The notes: generated by a model not told the origin, from the letters alone. DNA of 9,830 nucleotides from Methylobacterium sp. (GCA_021154065.1 JAJKJG010000085.1:1-9830), one strand, 5' to 3'. Shown: positions 1-6,310, counted from the first letter of the stretch. Translations and numbers: made by a program.

Positions 1-651
1 GAACATGACCTCGAGGAGCTGCAGGTCGAGCCGCTCCGGATGCGGGCCGATCTCGTCGAGGTCGAGCCGCGGCTCGAGGTCGAGATAGTCCGCGCAGGTG
101 CCGTTCTGGAAGTCGAGATCGACGAGGCAGGTCGAATCCGAATCCTTCGGCGCGGCCTTGCGCAGAAGCATCGCCGCCTCGATCGCGAGCGTCGTCGTGC
201 CGACGCCGCCGGCGGGCGACAGGAACGAGATGATCTGGCTGCCGTCGTCCGGCAGGCTCGAGGTTGCCTTCAAGGACCTGATGCAGGCCTTGAGCACGTC
301 CTTCGGCTCGACCGGCTTGCGCAGGAAATCCGAAACCCGGATCTGGAGCAGCCAGCGCACGAGCGCGTCGTCGAAGGCATCGGCGACGACGATCACCGGG
401 GCGCGGCCGAAGCAGCGCATGGTGATGCCCTGGAGGGCGATCAGGCTCTCGCGGCGGCGCGGATCGATGTCGACGACGATGACCGCGGCAGCGTCGATCT
501 CGGCGCGCTTCGCCGCCTGCTCGACGCTCTCCGGCACGATCGTCACCGAGGCGGCATGGATGCCGCCGGCGGCGCCGGCGATGGCGTTGAGGAAGCCCGT
601 ATCCGGCCCGATGAGCAGGATCGTCGAAGGTTGCGAGGCGGCGTCGTGCAT
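1..651 (-). CDS. cpaE: CpaE/TadZ-like pilus assembly ATPase (C-terminus cut off by window edge)
   Basis: Tad/Flp pilus assembly protein, a MinD/ParA-like ATPase that in this family helps place the pilus machine at the inner face of the cell membrane. Only the first 217 residues lie in the window; the family is usually about 400 or more. Residues 10-125 look like a response-regulator-type receiver domain (VVDID at 59-63, KP at 112-113). The ATPase domain starts near residue 139 with the deviant P-loop SPAGGVGTTTLA at 145-156, followed by the CLVDLDF strand at 175-181. Both lysines of the ParA/MinD P-loop (KGGxGKT) are absent, here A and T; as far as I recall, such deviation is common in TadZ/CpaE. 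The ATG at 651-649 is chosen because AAGGA lies 7 bases upstream (659-663) and an in-frame stop (687-685) closes the frame above it. That stop also ends the lipoprotein gene, 33 bases upstream, so the two genes are probably cotranscribed. Family call is firm; ATPase activity is not shown. Confidence 0.9.
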   Translation of the reverse strand, partial: MHDAASQPSTILLIGPDTGFLNAIAGAAGGIHAASVTIVPESVEQAAKRAEIDAAAVIVVDIDPRRRESLIALQGITMRCFGRAPVIVVADAFDDALVRWLLQIRVSDFLRKPVEPKDVLKACIRSLKATSSLPDDGSQIISFLSPAGGVGTTTLAIEAAMLLRKAAPKDSDSTCLVDLDFQNGTCADYLDLEPRLDLDEIGPHPERLDLQLLEVMF

Positions 652-684
652 CTGGTCGTCCTTCGGGCGAAGACGCGCTACGTT

Positions 685-1014
685 TTAGTTCGCGGCGGGC
701 GAGGCGCCCGGCATCGTCATCGGGATCGCCATGATCGCCGGCGCTGCCGCGCCGCCACCGGGCGGGCGGGGCGCCTCGTAACGGTCGATCGCGTCGACGA
801 CGCGCCGGCCGCTGACCTCGATCTCGGTCCGGGATGAGCCCGGCGGCCAAGGATCGATGGTGTGGATGGCGCGGTTTGCCGCAGCGGCGTTGCCGGCGTG
901 CGCCGCGATGGTCTCGCGGCGCTCGACATAGTCGGTGCAGGCGGCGGTCGAGAGGGCGAGGAGCGCGGCGGCGGCGAGGCGCAGGCCGGGCGAGCGATCA
1001 GTAGGCTGCGACAC
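685..1014 (-). CDS. Short lipoprotein in the cpaD position of a Tad pilus operon
   Basis: A 109-residue predicted lipoprotein between cpaC and cpaE, where CpaD, a larger outer-membrane lipoprotein of the Tad secretin complex, is normally encoded. A hydrophobic stretch (residues 11-25) ends in STAAC, so Cys26 is the likely lipidated residue; Thr at -3 makes the lipobox imperfect. The mature part begins TDYVERRETI, carries HTIDPWPP (51-58), then a Gly/Ala/Pro-rich tail. It resembles the roughly 90-110-residue proteins found at this spot in Bradyrhizobium-type genomes, often called CpaD-like (recalled, not searched). The start is a GTG (1014-1012) overlapping the end of cpaC by 17 bases in another frame, with GGAG about 9 bases upstream, so translational coupling is likely. 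Probable role: outer-membrane accessory or pilotin for the CpaC secretin, inferred from position and lipobox only. Confidence 0.8.
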   Translation of the reverse strand: MSQPTDRSPGLRLAAAALLALSTAACTDYVERRETIAAHAGNAAAANRAIHTIDPWPPGSSRTEIEVSGRRVVDAIDRYEAPRPPGGGAAAPAIMAIPMTMPGASPAAN

Positions 1015-2476
1015 GGGCGGTCTCCGTACGGATGTCGAGGATGTGGCCGGTGGGCGGCACCACGAGGCTCGCCGACGCCGCCTTGGCGACCGGGACCTCC
1101 TGCTTGCCGGTGAGGAAGCGGTCGACGTCGCTCGCCGGCAGCGCGTCGTCGGTCGGGACGCGCAGGGGCTGGCCCGGCTTTGCCGGCGTTACGAGGCGCG
1201 GCGTGACGATGATCGCGAGGTCGGTCTCCTTCTTCTCGAAGGCGGCCGAGCGGAACAGAGCGCCGAGGATCGGCACGTCGCCGAGCCAGGGCAGCTGCTG
1301 TTGGGTATCGCTGGTGACGCTCTGGAGGAGCCCCGCGATCGCGAAGCTCTGGCCGTCGCGCAGCTCGATCACGGTCGATGCCCGGCGCACCGTGATCGCC
1401 GGGATCGCGACGACGCCGGTGCGGACCGAGTTCGTCGTGTCGATGTGGCTGACCTCGGGCTCGATCTTGAGATTGATCACGCCGTTGGCGAGGACCGTCG
1501 GCTGGAAAGTCAGGCCGACGCCGAACTTCTTGTACTCGACGGTGATCTGCTGAAAGTTGCCAGCGACTGGGATCGGGAACTCGCCGCCGGCGAGGAAGCT
1601 CGCCTTCTCGCCCGACATGGCGACGAGGTTCGGCTCGGCGAGACGGCGCACGAGCCCCTTTTCCTCGAGCGCCTGGATCAGGACGTCCGCCTGCACGCCG
1701 CTCGAAAGGACACGGCCGAGAACGGTGCCGAAGGGGGTCGAGCCCGAAGCGAGGCCGTTCCCGAGCAGCGCGCCGAAGTTCAGCGCGCCCTTCGTCGGGT
1801 CGCCGAAGTTCTTGCCGACGGCCTGCCAATTGACGCCGACGTCCTTGCCGGCGTTGCGCGACACCTCGACGAAGCGCACCTCGAGCATGACCTGCTGCGA
1901 GCCGCGGACCTTGAGGTCGTTCAGCACCTCCGGACCGTATTGCTTCGCGAGCGCGACGGCGCGCGCCGCCGAGACGCTGTCGTTCATGGTGCCGGAGAGG
2001 ACGGTGCGCCCATTCGCCGAGGAGACGCGGGCGCGCTCGCCGGGAAGGCGCTCCTCGACGTCGGAGGCGAGCCGCGGCGTGTTGTAGCCGACCTCGACCT
2101 CGATCACGCCGACGAGCGATTTCGCGGCATCGTAGACCGAGACGTTGGTGGTGCCGAGCTTCTTGCCGAGGACGTACATGGTGCGGTCGGTGAGCGGCAT
2201 CACGTCGGCGATCTCGGGGTCGCCGACGACGAGGTCGACGAAGCCGAGCGTGGTTTGCAGCGTCTGCGATTTGCCCTGTGTGACGCGCACGCCGCCGACC
2301 TTGTTCTCGCCGATCTCGACCATGCGGGTCTGGGCCAAGGCCGGTGCGAGCGCCGCCGCGACGAGGAGCGCGGAGCCGGCGAGCGGCGCCGCGACCGCGA
2401 GCGCGAGCGCCCCTTGATGGAAGCGCCGCCACCGCGGCCGCGGCCCGAATCCTGCCGTCTCGCTCTGTCGTGTCAT
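998..2476 (-). CDS. cpaC: Type II/IV secretion system secretin, Tad pilus outer-membrane channel CpaC/RcpA
   Basis: Outer-membrane secretin through which the Flp/Tad pilus leaves the cell; it forms a multimeric ring. The 492-residue protein starts with an RRWRR-type basic region and a long hydrophobic signal peptide (about 20-48, cleavage near ALAQT). Next come the N-terminal secretin domain (about 52-130: VEIGENKVGGVRV, YVLGKKLGTTNVSVYD) and a BON-like segment (130-190). The C-terminal secretin domain (195-428) carries LAEPNLVAMSG (279-289), FLAGGEFPIPV (294-304) and the signature VPILGALF (401-408). A Pro/Ala-rich tail follows. The ATG at 2476 is preferred over the GTG at 2599, because the extra 41 residues would precede the signal peptide and cover the promoter region; GGGGA lies 5 bases upstream. 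It heads the operon with the lipoprotein and cpaE. CpaB, the usual upstream partner, is not adjacent. Confidence 0.95.
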   Translation of the reverse strand: MTRQSETAGFGPRPRWRRFHQGALALAVAAPLAGSALLVAAALAPALAQTRMVEIGENKVGGVRVTQGKSQTLQTTLGFVDLVVGDPEIADVMPLTDRTMYVLGKKLGTTNVSVYDAAKSLVGVIEVEVGYNTPRLASDVEERLPGERARVSSANGRTVLSGTMNDSVSAARAVALAKQYGPEVLNDLKVRGSQQVMLEVRFVEVSRNAGKDVGVNWQAVGKNFGDPTKGALNFGALLGNGLASGSTPFGTVLGRVLSSGVQADVLIQALEEKGLVRRLAEPNLVAMSGEKASFLAGGEFPIPVAGNFQQITVEYKKFGVGLTFQPTVLANGVINLKIEPEVSHIDTTNSVRTGVVAIPAITVRRASTVIELRDGQSFAIAGLLQSVTSDTQQQLPWLGDVPILGALFRSAAFEKKETDLAIIVTPRLVTPAKPGQPLRVPTDDALPASDVDRFLTGKQEVPVAKAASASLVVPPTGHILDIRTETARVAAY

Positions 2477-2711
2477 GGCCTTCCCCGCCCCGTCTTCTTG
2501 TGCCCGACAGGAAACGCCCGCGGCGTGAATCAAGGGTGAATCAAATCGCCGAGTTGCCGGCGCAGTGAACCAATCCTTTCTCCTTGATGGCTGCCGCACA
2601 TCATTGCCGGAGACGTAAACGCAAGACCCGAAAACTTGTTACGATTGCTTTCACGGATCGTGAGTGTCTTGCTGATTTACTGTTGCCCAAGAACAGATTG
2701 GGGCGGCAGAC
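2477..2711. promoter_or_regulatory. Divergent intergenic region between cpaC and the nuclease-like gene
   Basis: A 235-base region that must hold the promoters of two divergent units. Its part nearest the plus-strand gene (about 2620-2700) is visibly richer in A/T than the surroundings. It contains the GTGAATCAA direct repeats (2525-2573), an orphan Shine-Dalgarno CTCCTT (AAGGAG on the minus strand, 2580-2585) and the interrupted palindrome TCACG-GAT-CGTGA (2651-2663). No convincing -35/-10 pair with sigma-70 consensus was found on either strand. TTGCTG (2669-2674) has only a poor partner 17 bases on. Confidence 0.6.
2525..2573 (-). repeat. GTGAATCAA direct repeats upstream of cpaC, CtrA-box-like spacing
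   Basis: GTGAATCAA occurs at 2525-2533 and again at 2536-2544, an exact 11-base period, and a one-mismatch copy GTGAACCAA lies at 2565-2573. Read as TGAA-N7-TGAA (TTCA-N7-TTCA on the cpaC strand), the first pair has the half-site spacing of the alphaproteobacterial CtrA box TTAA-N7-TTAA, with one change in each half. It sits about 50 bases upstream of the cpaC start. The repeat is seen directly; the regulator is a guess. Confidence 0.35.
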
Positions 2712-3488
2712 ATGAAGACGGTTCAGAGCGGCGATGCGATCTGGCTGACACGCGCGCAGGCCGGCGCGCCGAGGTCGCTGCGGCGCCAGCGCGCGAATGT
2801 GCTTGCCCGCGCCGCTTGCGTCGCAGGGTTGCTGACCGGGGCTGCGGCCGGGCTTGCGCCGGCGGATGCGCCCGCGAGGGTCGCCGCCGCTCCGACCGCA
2901 CCGGCGGCGCTGTCCGAGGCTCTCGCGAAAGACGAGGCGCGACTCGCCTCGGCGCAGGCTTCGCGCGTCGTCGCCGCGATCCCTGCCACCTCCGCCAGGG
3001 TCGTCGTCGCGCGCCCGGTCGACCCGCGCTTTGCTGCTTTACCGACGCAGGCCCGTTTCGCGAAAGCCGGCGAGCCGGCGGTCACGGGCTCGCTCGTCCC
3101 CGGCGGGTTCGCGCCGGCGCCGGGTGCGAGCGAGTGGCGCAACGAGGAGTTCGCCCAGATCCAGGCCCTCGACGGCCGCACGCTTGCGGCGTCCTCGGTG
3201 CGGATCCGTCTCGCCGGCCTCGAGCTGCCCGGCGCCGGCGAGGTCTGCCGCACGCTCGACGGCCGGCTCGAGCCCTGCCTTGCCCGCGCCGCGACGCAGC
3301 TCGAGCTCATCACGCGGTTTCGCAAGGTCAGCTGCCGCTATCGCATCGAGGCGCCAGGCGAGGCCTCCGGCAGCTGCCGCATCGGTACGACCGATCTCGC
3401 CGAGCGCATGGCGCGGACGGGTTTCGCCAAACGTGCCCCCGAGGCGGGGCGGCTGGCGCTCGCGGCTGCCGCCACGGGCGTGAACTAA
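2712..3488 (+). CDS. Exported or membrane-anchored protein with degenerate staphylococcal-nuclease-like domain
   Basis: A 258-residue protein. The basic N-terminus (RSLRRQR, 21-27) is followed by a hydrophobic segment (about 30-50) ending ADAPA, a signal peptide or single anchor, so the rest should be periplasmic. Residues 53-145 are a low-complexity Ala/Pro/Val-rich linker. Residues 147-241 match the SNase/thermonuclease fold: ALDGRTL (152-158), VRIRLAGLELPG (163-174), CLARAATQL (189-197), VSCRY (206-210) and DLAERMARTGFAKR (228-241). Cys179, 189, 208 and 222 fit the cysteine-rich ExoI-like branch. By eye, the Asp21 position is Arg156, Glu43 is Gly174 and Arg87 (in YGR) is Glu217; only the Arg35 equivalent, Arg166, remains. 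It is therefore probably not an active nuclease but a binding or structural domain. It is transcribed divergently from cpaC with only a weak Shine-Dalgarno. Function unknown; the domain call is fairly safe. Confidence 0.75.
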   Translation: MKTVQSGDAIWLTRAQAGAPRSLRRQRANVLARAACVAGLLTGAAAGLAPADAPARVAAAPTAPAALSEALAKDEARLASAQASRVVAAIPATSARVVVARPVDPRFAALPTQARFAKAGEPAVTGSLVPGGFAPAPGASEWRNEEFAQIQALDGRTLAASSVRIRLAGLELPGAGEVCRTLDGRLEPCLARAATQLELITRFRKVSCRYRIEAPGEASGSCRIGTTDLAERMARTGFAKRAPEAGRLALAAAATGVN

Positions 3489-3501
3489 GCGTTCACCTTG
3501 C

Positions 3502-3520
3502 CGCCGGGCTTGTCCCGGCG
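3502..3520. terminator. GC-rich hairpin after the nuclease-like gene (REP-like or weak terminator)
   Basis: CGCCGGG (3502-3508) and CCCGGCG (3514-3520) form a perfect 7-bp stem with loop CTTGT, 13 bases after the TAA. No T-run follows, so it is not a classical intrinsic terminator. A GCCGGG-cttgt-CCCGGC core is, from memory, a common intergenic palindrome in Rhizobiales, so it may be a REP-type repeat. Confidence 0.4.
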
Positions 3521-3567
3521 CGCGCGATCGGGTGAGGTGGCGGCCCGCCCCTCGCGATCGCGCCCGC

Positions 3568-4851
3568 ATGCCCCTCGATCCCTCCCTTCGCGACCACGTC
3601 ATCGCCTCGGTCGAGGCCGGCTTCGTCGAGCAGATCGCCTTCACGCAGGAGCTCGTCCGCTTCCGCTCGCTGCGCGGCGAGGAGCATGCGATCCAGGATT
3701 TCGTCTTCCGCGCCTTGCGCAAGCGCGGCTACGCCATGGACCGGTTCGCGATGGACCGGGCGGCGATCGAGCGCCATCCCGGCGGCTCGAAGTTCTCGGC
3801 CGAGCACTCGGACGCACCGATCGTCGTCGGCATCCATCGCCCGAAGGAGGAGAGCGGCCGCTCGCTGATCCTGCAGGCGCATGTCGACGTCGTGCCGGCG
3901 GGCCCCGAGGACATGTGGCGCCATCCGCCCTTCGAGCCGGTGATCGAGGGCGATTGGATGTACGGCCGCGGGGCCGGCGACATGAAGACCGGCCATGCCG
4001 CGAACCTCTTCGCGCTCGACGCGCTCAAGCGGATCGGGCTGCAGCCCGCCGCGACCGTCTACGTGCAGTCGGTCGTCGAGGAGGAATCGACCGGCAACGG
4101 CGCGCTGATGACGCATCTGCGTGGCTACAAGGCCGACGCGGTGCTGATCCCGGAGCCCGAGGAGGAGAAGCTCGTGCGGGCGAACGCCGGCGTCATCTGG
4201 TTCCAGATCGAGGTGCGCGGCCACGCCGTCCATGTGCGCGACATGGGCGCTGGCGCGAACGCCATCGACGCCGCCTACCGGGTCGTCGCGGCGCTACGCC
4301 GGCTCGAGGCGGCCTGGAACGAGCGCCGCCACGCGCACGAGCATTTCGCCGACGATCCGCACCCGATCAACCTCAACATCGGCAAGATCGAGGGCGGCGA
4401 CTGGGCCTCCTCGGTGCCGGCCTGGTGCCGGCTCGACTGCCGCATCGCGATCTATCCCGGCGTGCACGCGGCCGACGCCGCGCGCGAGATCGAGCAGGCG
4501 GTGTCGGCCTTCGCGCGCGAGGACCGGTTCTTCGCCAACAACCCGCCGAAGGTCACCTTCAACGGCTTCTTCGCCGAAGGCTATGTGCTCGAGCCCGGCT
4601 CCGAGGCGGAGCGCGTGCTCGCGAATGCGCATGAGGCCACGACCGGCCGGGCGCTCGATAGCTTCATGTCGGCAGCCTATCTCGACACCCGCGTCTACGC
4701 CCTCTACGACCGCGCCCCGGCGCTGTGCTACGGCCCGATCTCGCAGAACATCCACGGCTTCGACGAGCGCGTCAGCCTCGCCTCGGTGAAGCGCATCACC
4801 ACCGCGATGGCGCTGTTCGTGGCGGAATGGTGCGGAGTCGAGAAGATCTGA
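3568..4851 (+). CDS. M20 family ArgE/DapE-type metallo-deacylase/peptidase
   Basis: A 427-residue cytoplasmic enzyme of the M20 family, which uses two zinc or other divalent ions to hydrolyse amide bonds in N-acyl amino acids or small peptides. The metal and catalytic set is visible: AHVDVVP (His95, Asp97), YGRGAGDMKTG (bridging Asp128), EEESTGNG (base and ligand among Glu161-163), PEPEEE (Glu186) and SQNIHGFDERV (His396). RGHAVHVRDMGAGANAI (207-223) marks the inserted dimerisation domain. Length and motif order are normal for the ArgE/DapE deacylase group, but the substrate cannot be told from these motifs, so no argE or dapE symbol is given. The ATG at 3568 is preferred to an upstream GTG at 3532, whose 12 extra residues are Arg/Pro-rich; neither has a good Shine-Dalgarno at normal distance. 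The stop lies one base before the thioesterase gene, so the two are almost certainly coexpressed. Confidence 0.9.
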   Translation: MPLDPSLRDHVIASVEAGFVEQIAFTQELVRFRSLRGEEHAIQDFVFRALRKRGYAMDRFAMDRAAIERHPGGSKFSAEHSDAPIVVGIHRPKEESGRSLILQAHVDVVPAGPEDMWRHPPFEPVIEGDWMYGRGAGDMKTGHAANLFALDALKRIGLQPAATVYVQSVVEEESTGNGALMTHLRGYKADAVLIPEPEEEKLVRANAGVIWFQIEVRGHAVHVRDMGAGANAIDAAYRVVAALRRLEAAWNERRHAHEHFADDPHPINLNIGKIEGGDWASSVPAWCRLDCRIAIYPGVHAADAAREIEQAVSAFAREDRFFANNPPKVTFNGFFAEGYVLEPGSEAERVLANAHEATTGRALDSFMSAAYLDTRVYALYDRAPALCYGPISQNIHGFDERVSLASVKRITTAMALFVAEWCGVEKI

Positions 4852-4852
4852 C

Positions 4853-5296
4853 ATGGCGCCGGCTGAGCTCCAGGCTCTCCTCGCCGACCCGCGCGTCGTC
4901 TGGACCGAGGACGTGCTGCGCTTCGGCGACACCGACGCCAACGGCCACATCAACAACGCGCTCTTTGCGACCTTATGCGAAAGCGGCCGGGTCAACCTGT
5001 TCCGGACCCGCTTCGACCCGACGCTGCCGGAAAACCGGTTCTTCGTCATCGCCCGCCTCGGCATCGATTTTCGCGCCGAGCTGAACTTCCCCGGTCGCGT
5101 TCGCACCGGGACCTGGATCACGCGGCTCGGACGCAGCTCCGTCAGCCTCGCCCAGGTGATCCTCTCCGGCGACACGCTCGCCGCGGAAGCGGACGCCGTC
5201 TGCGTCCTCATGGACGGCGGCACCCGCCGCCCGATGCCCTATCCGGACGCGACCAGGCGCGCGCTCGAGAGCATGCTGCGGCCGACGGCGCCTTGA
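4853..5296 (+). CDS. Hot-dog-fold acyl-CoA thioesterase (4-hydroxybenzoyl-CoA thioesterase/FadM-like)
   Basis: A 147-residue single hot-dog-domain protein, expected to hydrolyse an acyl-CoA thioester in the cytoplasm, usually as a tetramer. The motif RFGDTDANGHINNALF (23-38) is the diagnostic FxDTDxxGHxNN segment of the 4HBT/FadM/YbgC-type family, with Asp26 or Asp28 the likely catalytic acid. CESGR (42-46) starts the central helix, and IDFRAEL plus the RTGTWI and SSVSLAQ strands complete the fold. Size is typical. It begins at an ATG one base after the stop of the M20 gene, with GAGAAG just upstream inside that gene, so translational coupling is likely. The acyl substrate is unknown; the neighbouring deacylase and transporter give only a loose hint of a shared pathway. 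Confidence 0.88.
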   Translation: MAPAELQALLADPRVVWTEDVLRFGDTDANGHINNALFATLCESGRVNLFRTRFDPTLPENRFFVIARLGIDFRAELNFPGRVRTGTWITRLGRSSVSLAQVILSGDTLAAEADAVCVLMDGGTRRPMPYPDATRRALESMLRPTAP

Positions 5297-5336
5297 GGCC
5301 GCAGGAAACGGGTGGCGCGACGGCGCTCCTGCGGCC
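5297..5336. repeat. Perfect 10-bp inverted repeat between thioesterase and EamA genes
   Basis: GGCCGCAGGA (5297-5306) and TCCTGCGGCC (5327-5336) are exact reverse complements separated by 20 bases. The left arm starts at the base right after the thioesterase TGA, and the right arm ends 17 bases before the EamA Shine-Dalgarno. No U-tract follows. It could be a hairpin that stabilises the upstream mRNA, an attenuator, or an operator with widely spaced arms. Confidence 0.5.
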
Positions 5337-5353
5337 AGGACTGCGCACGCTTC

Positions 5354-5359
5354 AAGGGA
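5354..5359 (+). promoter_or_regulatory. Shine-Dalgarno AAGGGA that fixes the EamA start
   Basis: AAGGGA lies 6 bases before the ATG at 5366. It decides for this start over the in-frame GTG at 5312, which has no such site, adds 18 residues unlike a membrane-protein N-terminus, and would place the start inside the loop of the inverted repeat. Confidence 0.65.
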
Positions 5360-5365
5360 CCACGG

Positions 5366-6310
5366 ATGGCGCAGACCGCGATCCACGCGCGCATGACGGC
5401 GGCCGAATGGGCGCTCCTCGTCGGGCTCTCGGTGCTGTGGGGCGGCTCGTTCCTGTTCGTCGGCGTCGCGGTCGCCGAGTTGCCGCCGCTGACGATCGTC
5501 GTCGCCCGCGTCGCGCTTGCGGCGGCGGCGCTTCTCGTGGCGTTGCGCTTCATGGGCGTGGCGCTGCCGCGCGAGCGGCGGGTCTGGGTCGCCTTCCTCG
5601 GCATGGGCGTCCTCAACAACGCCATCCCGTTCACCCTCATCGCCTGGGGCCAGGGCCACATCGCGAGCGGCGTCGCCTCGATCCTCAACGCCGCGACGCC
5701 GCTGTTCACCGTCGTCGTCGCGCATTGGCTCACCGTCGACGAGCGCATGAGCGCGCGCAAGCTCGCCGGCGTCGCGATCGGATTTGGCGGCGTCGCCGTG
5801 ATGATCGGCGGCGCGGCGCTGCGGACGCTCGGCGTCGATGTCCTGGCGCAGCTCGCGGTCCTTGCCGCCGCGATCTCCTACGCCTTCGCCGGGGTCTACG
5901 GCCGCCGCTTCAAGGCGATGGGCGTCGCCCCGGCCGCGACCGCCGCCGGGATGCTCGCCGCGTCGACCCTGCTGCTCGTGCCGGCGATGCTGATCGTCGA
6001 CCGGCCGTGGACGCTGCCGGCGCCGAGCGCCGCGACGGTCGCGGCGCTCCTCGGCCTCGCGCTCATCTCGACCGCGCTCGCCTACATCCTCTATTTCCGG
6101 CTGCTCGCCAGCGCCGGCGCGACGAACCTCCTGCTCGTCACCTTCCTGATCCCGGTGAGCGCAATCCTCTTCGGCGCAACGCTGCTCGGCGAACGCCTCG
6201 CACCGCGCCACTTCCTCGGCATGGCGCTGATCGGCTGCGGCCTCGCCGCAATCGGCCGCGAGCGCGCCGTGGCCCCACCCGCTCCCTGCGGCAAGGGCGG
6301 GTCTGACTGA
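5366..6310 (+). CDS. EamA/DMT-superfamily transporter (ten-helix metabolite exporter type)
   Basis: A 314-residue inner-membrane protein of the drug/metabolite transporter superfamily, with two EamA repeats of about five helices each. The first repeat opens with AAEWALLVGLSVLWGGSFLFVGVA, a family hallmark, and contains NNAIPFTLIAWGQGHIASGVASILNAATPLFT, the conserved end of an EamA unit. The second repeat runs from about VLAQLAVLAAAISYAFAGVYGRRF to FLIPVSAILFGATLLGERLAPRHFLGMALIGCGL, with the usual GE motif before the last helix. Family members export amino acids or related small metabolites, but substrate cannot be predicted from sequence. It follows the thioesterase on the same strand by 69 bases, a gap holding a strong inverted repeat, so it may be in the same transcript or separately controlled. 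It converges on glgA. Confidence 0.9.
   Translation: MAQTAIHARMTAAEWALLVGLSVLWGGSFLFVGVAVAELPPLTIVVARVALAAAALLVALRFMGVALPRERRVWVAFLGMGVLNNAIPFTLIAWGQGHIASGVASILNAATPLFTVVVAHWLTVDERMSARKLAGVAIGFGGVAVMIGGAALRTLGVDVLAQLAVLAAAISYAFAGVYGRRFKAMGVAPAATAAGMLAASTLLLVPAMLIVDRPWTLPAPSAATVAALLGLALISTALAYILYFRLLASAGATNLLLVTFLIPVSAILFGATLLGERLAPRHFLGMALIGCGLAAIGRERAVAPPAPCGKGGSD

Noticed and set aside
62..77. Perfect 16-bp palindrome TCGAGCCGCGGCTCGA inside cpaE
   Set aside because: It lies within the codons for a Leu-Asp/Glu-Pro-Arg-Leu-rich stretch and is best explained by GC-rich codon use; no regulatory context.
717..2432. Long minus-strand frame overlapping cpaC and the lipoprotein gene in another phase
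   Set aside because: Extremely Arg-rich low-complexity translation and no motifs; a shifted-frame shadow of cpaC.
935..2539. Long plus-strand reading frame opposite cpaC (and similar long frames opposite glgA at 6326-8098 and the GH13 gene at 8267-9565)
   Set aside because: Arg/Asp/Glu/Ala-rich translations with no recognisable domain, fully antisense to genes with clear families; typical open shadow frames of GC-rich DNA.
2477..2599. N-terminal extension of CpaC to a GTG at 2599
   Set aside because: It adds 41 residues ahead of a good signal peptide and runs through the repeats and likely promoter; the ATG at 2476 has a Shine-Dalgarno-like GGGGA.
2669..2697. Sigma-70 promoter TTGCTG-N17-AACAGA before the nuclease-like gene
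   Set aside because: The -10 is a poor match and the start would leave a leader of only a few bases; not strong enough to annotate.
4232..4789. Plus-strand 185-codon frame inside the M20 gene
   Set aside because: Ser/Arg/Thr/Pro-rich out-of-phase translation of a gene with intact catalytic motifs.
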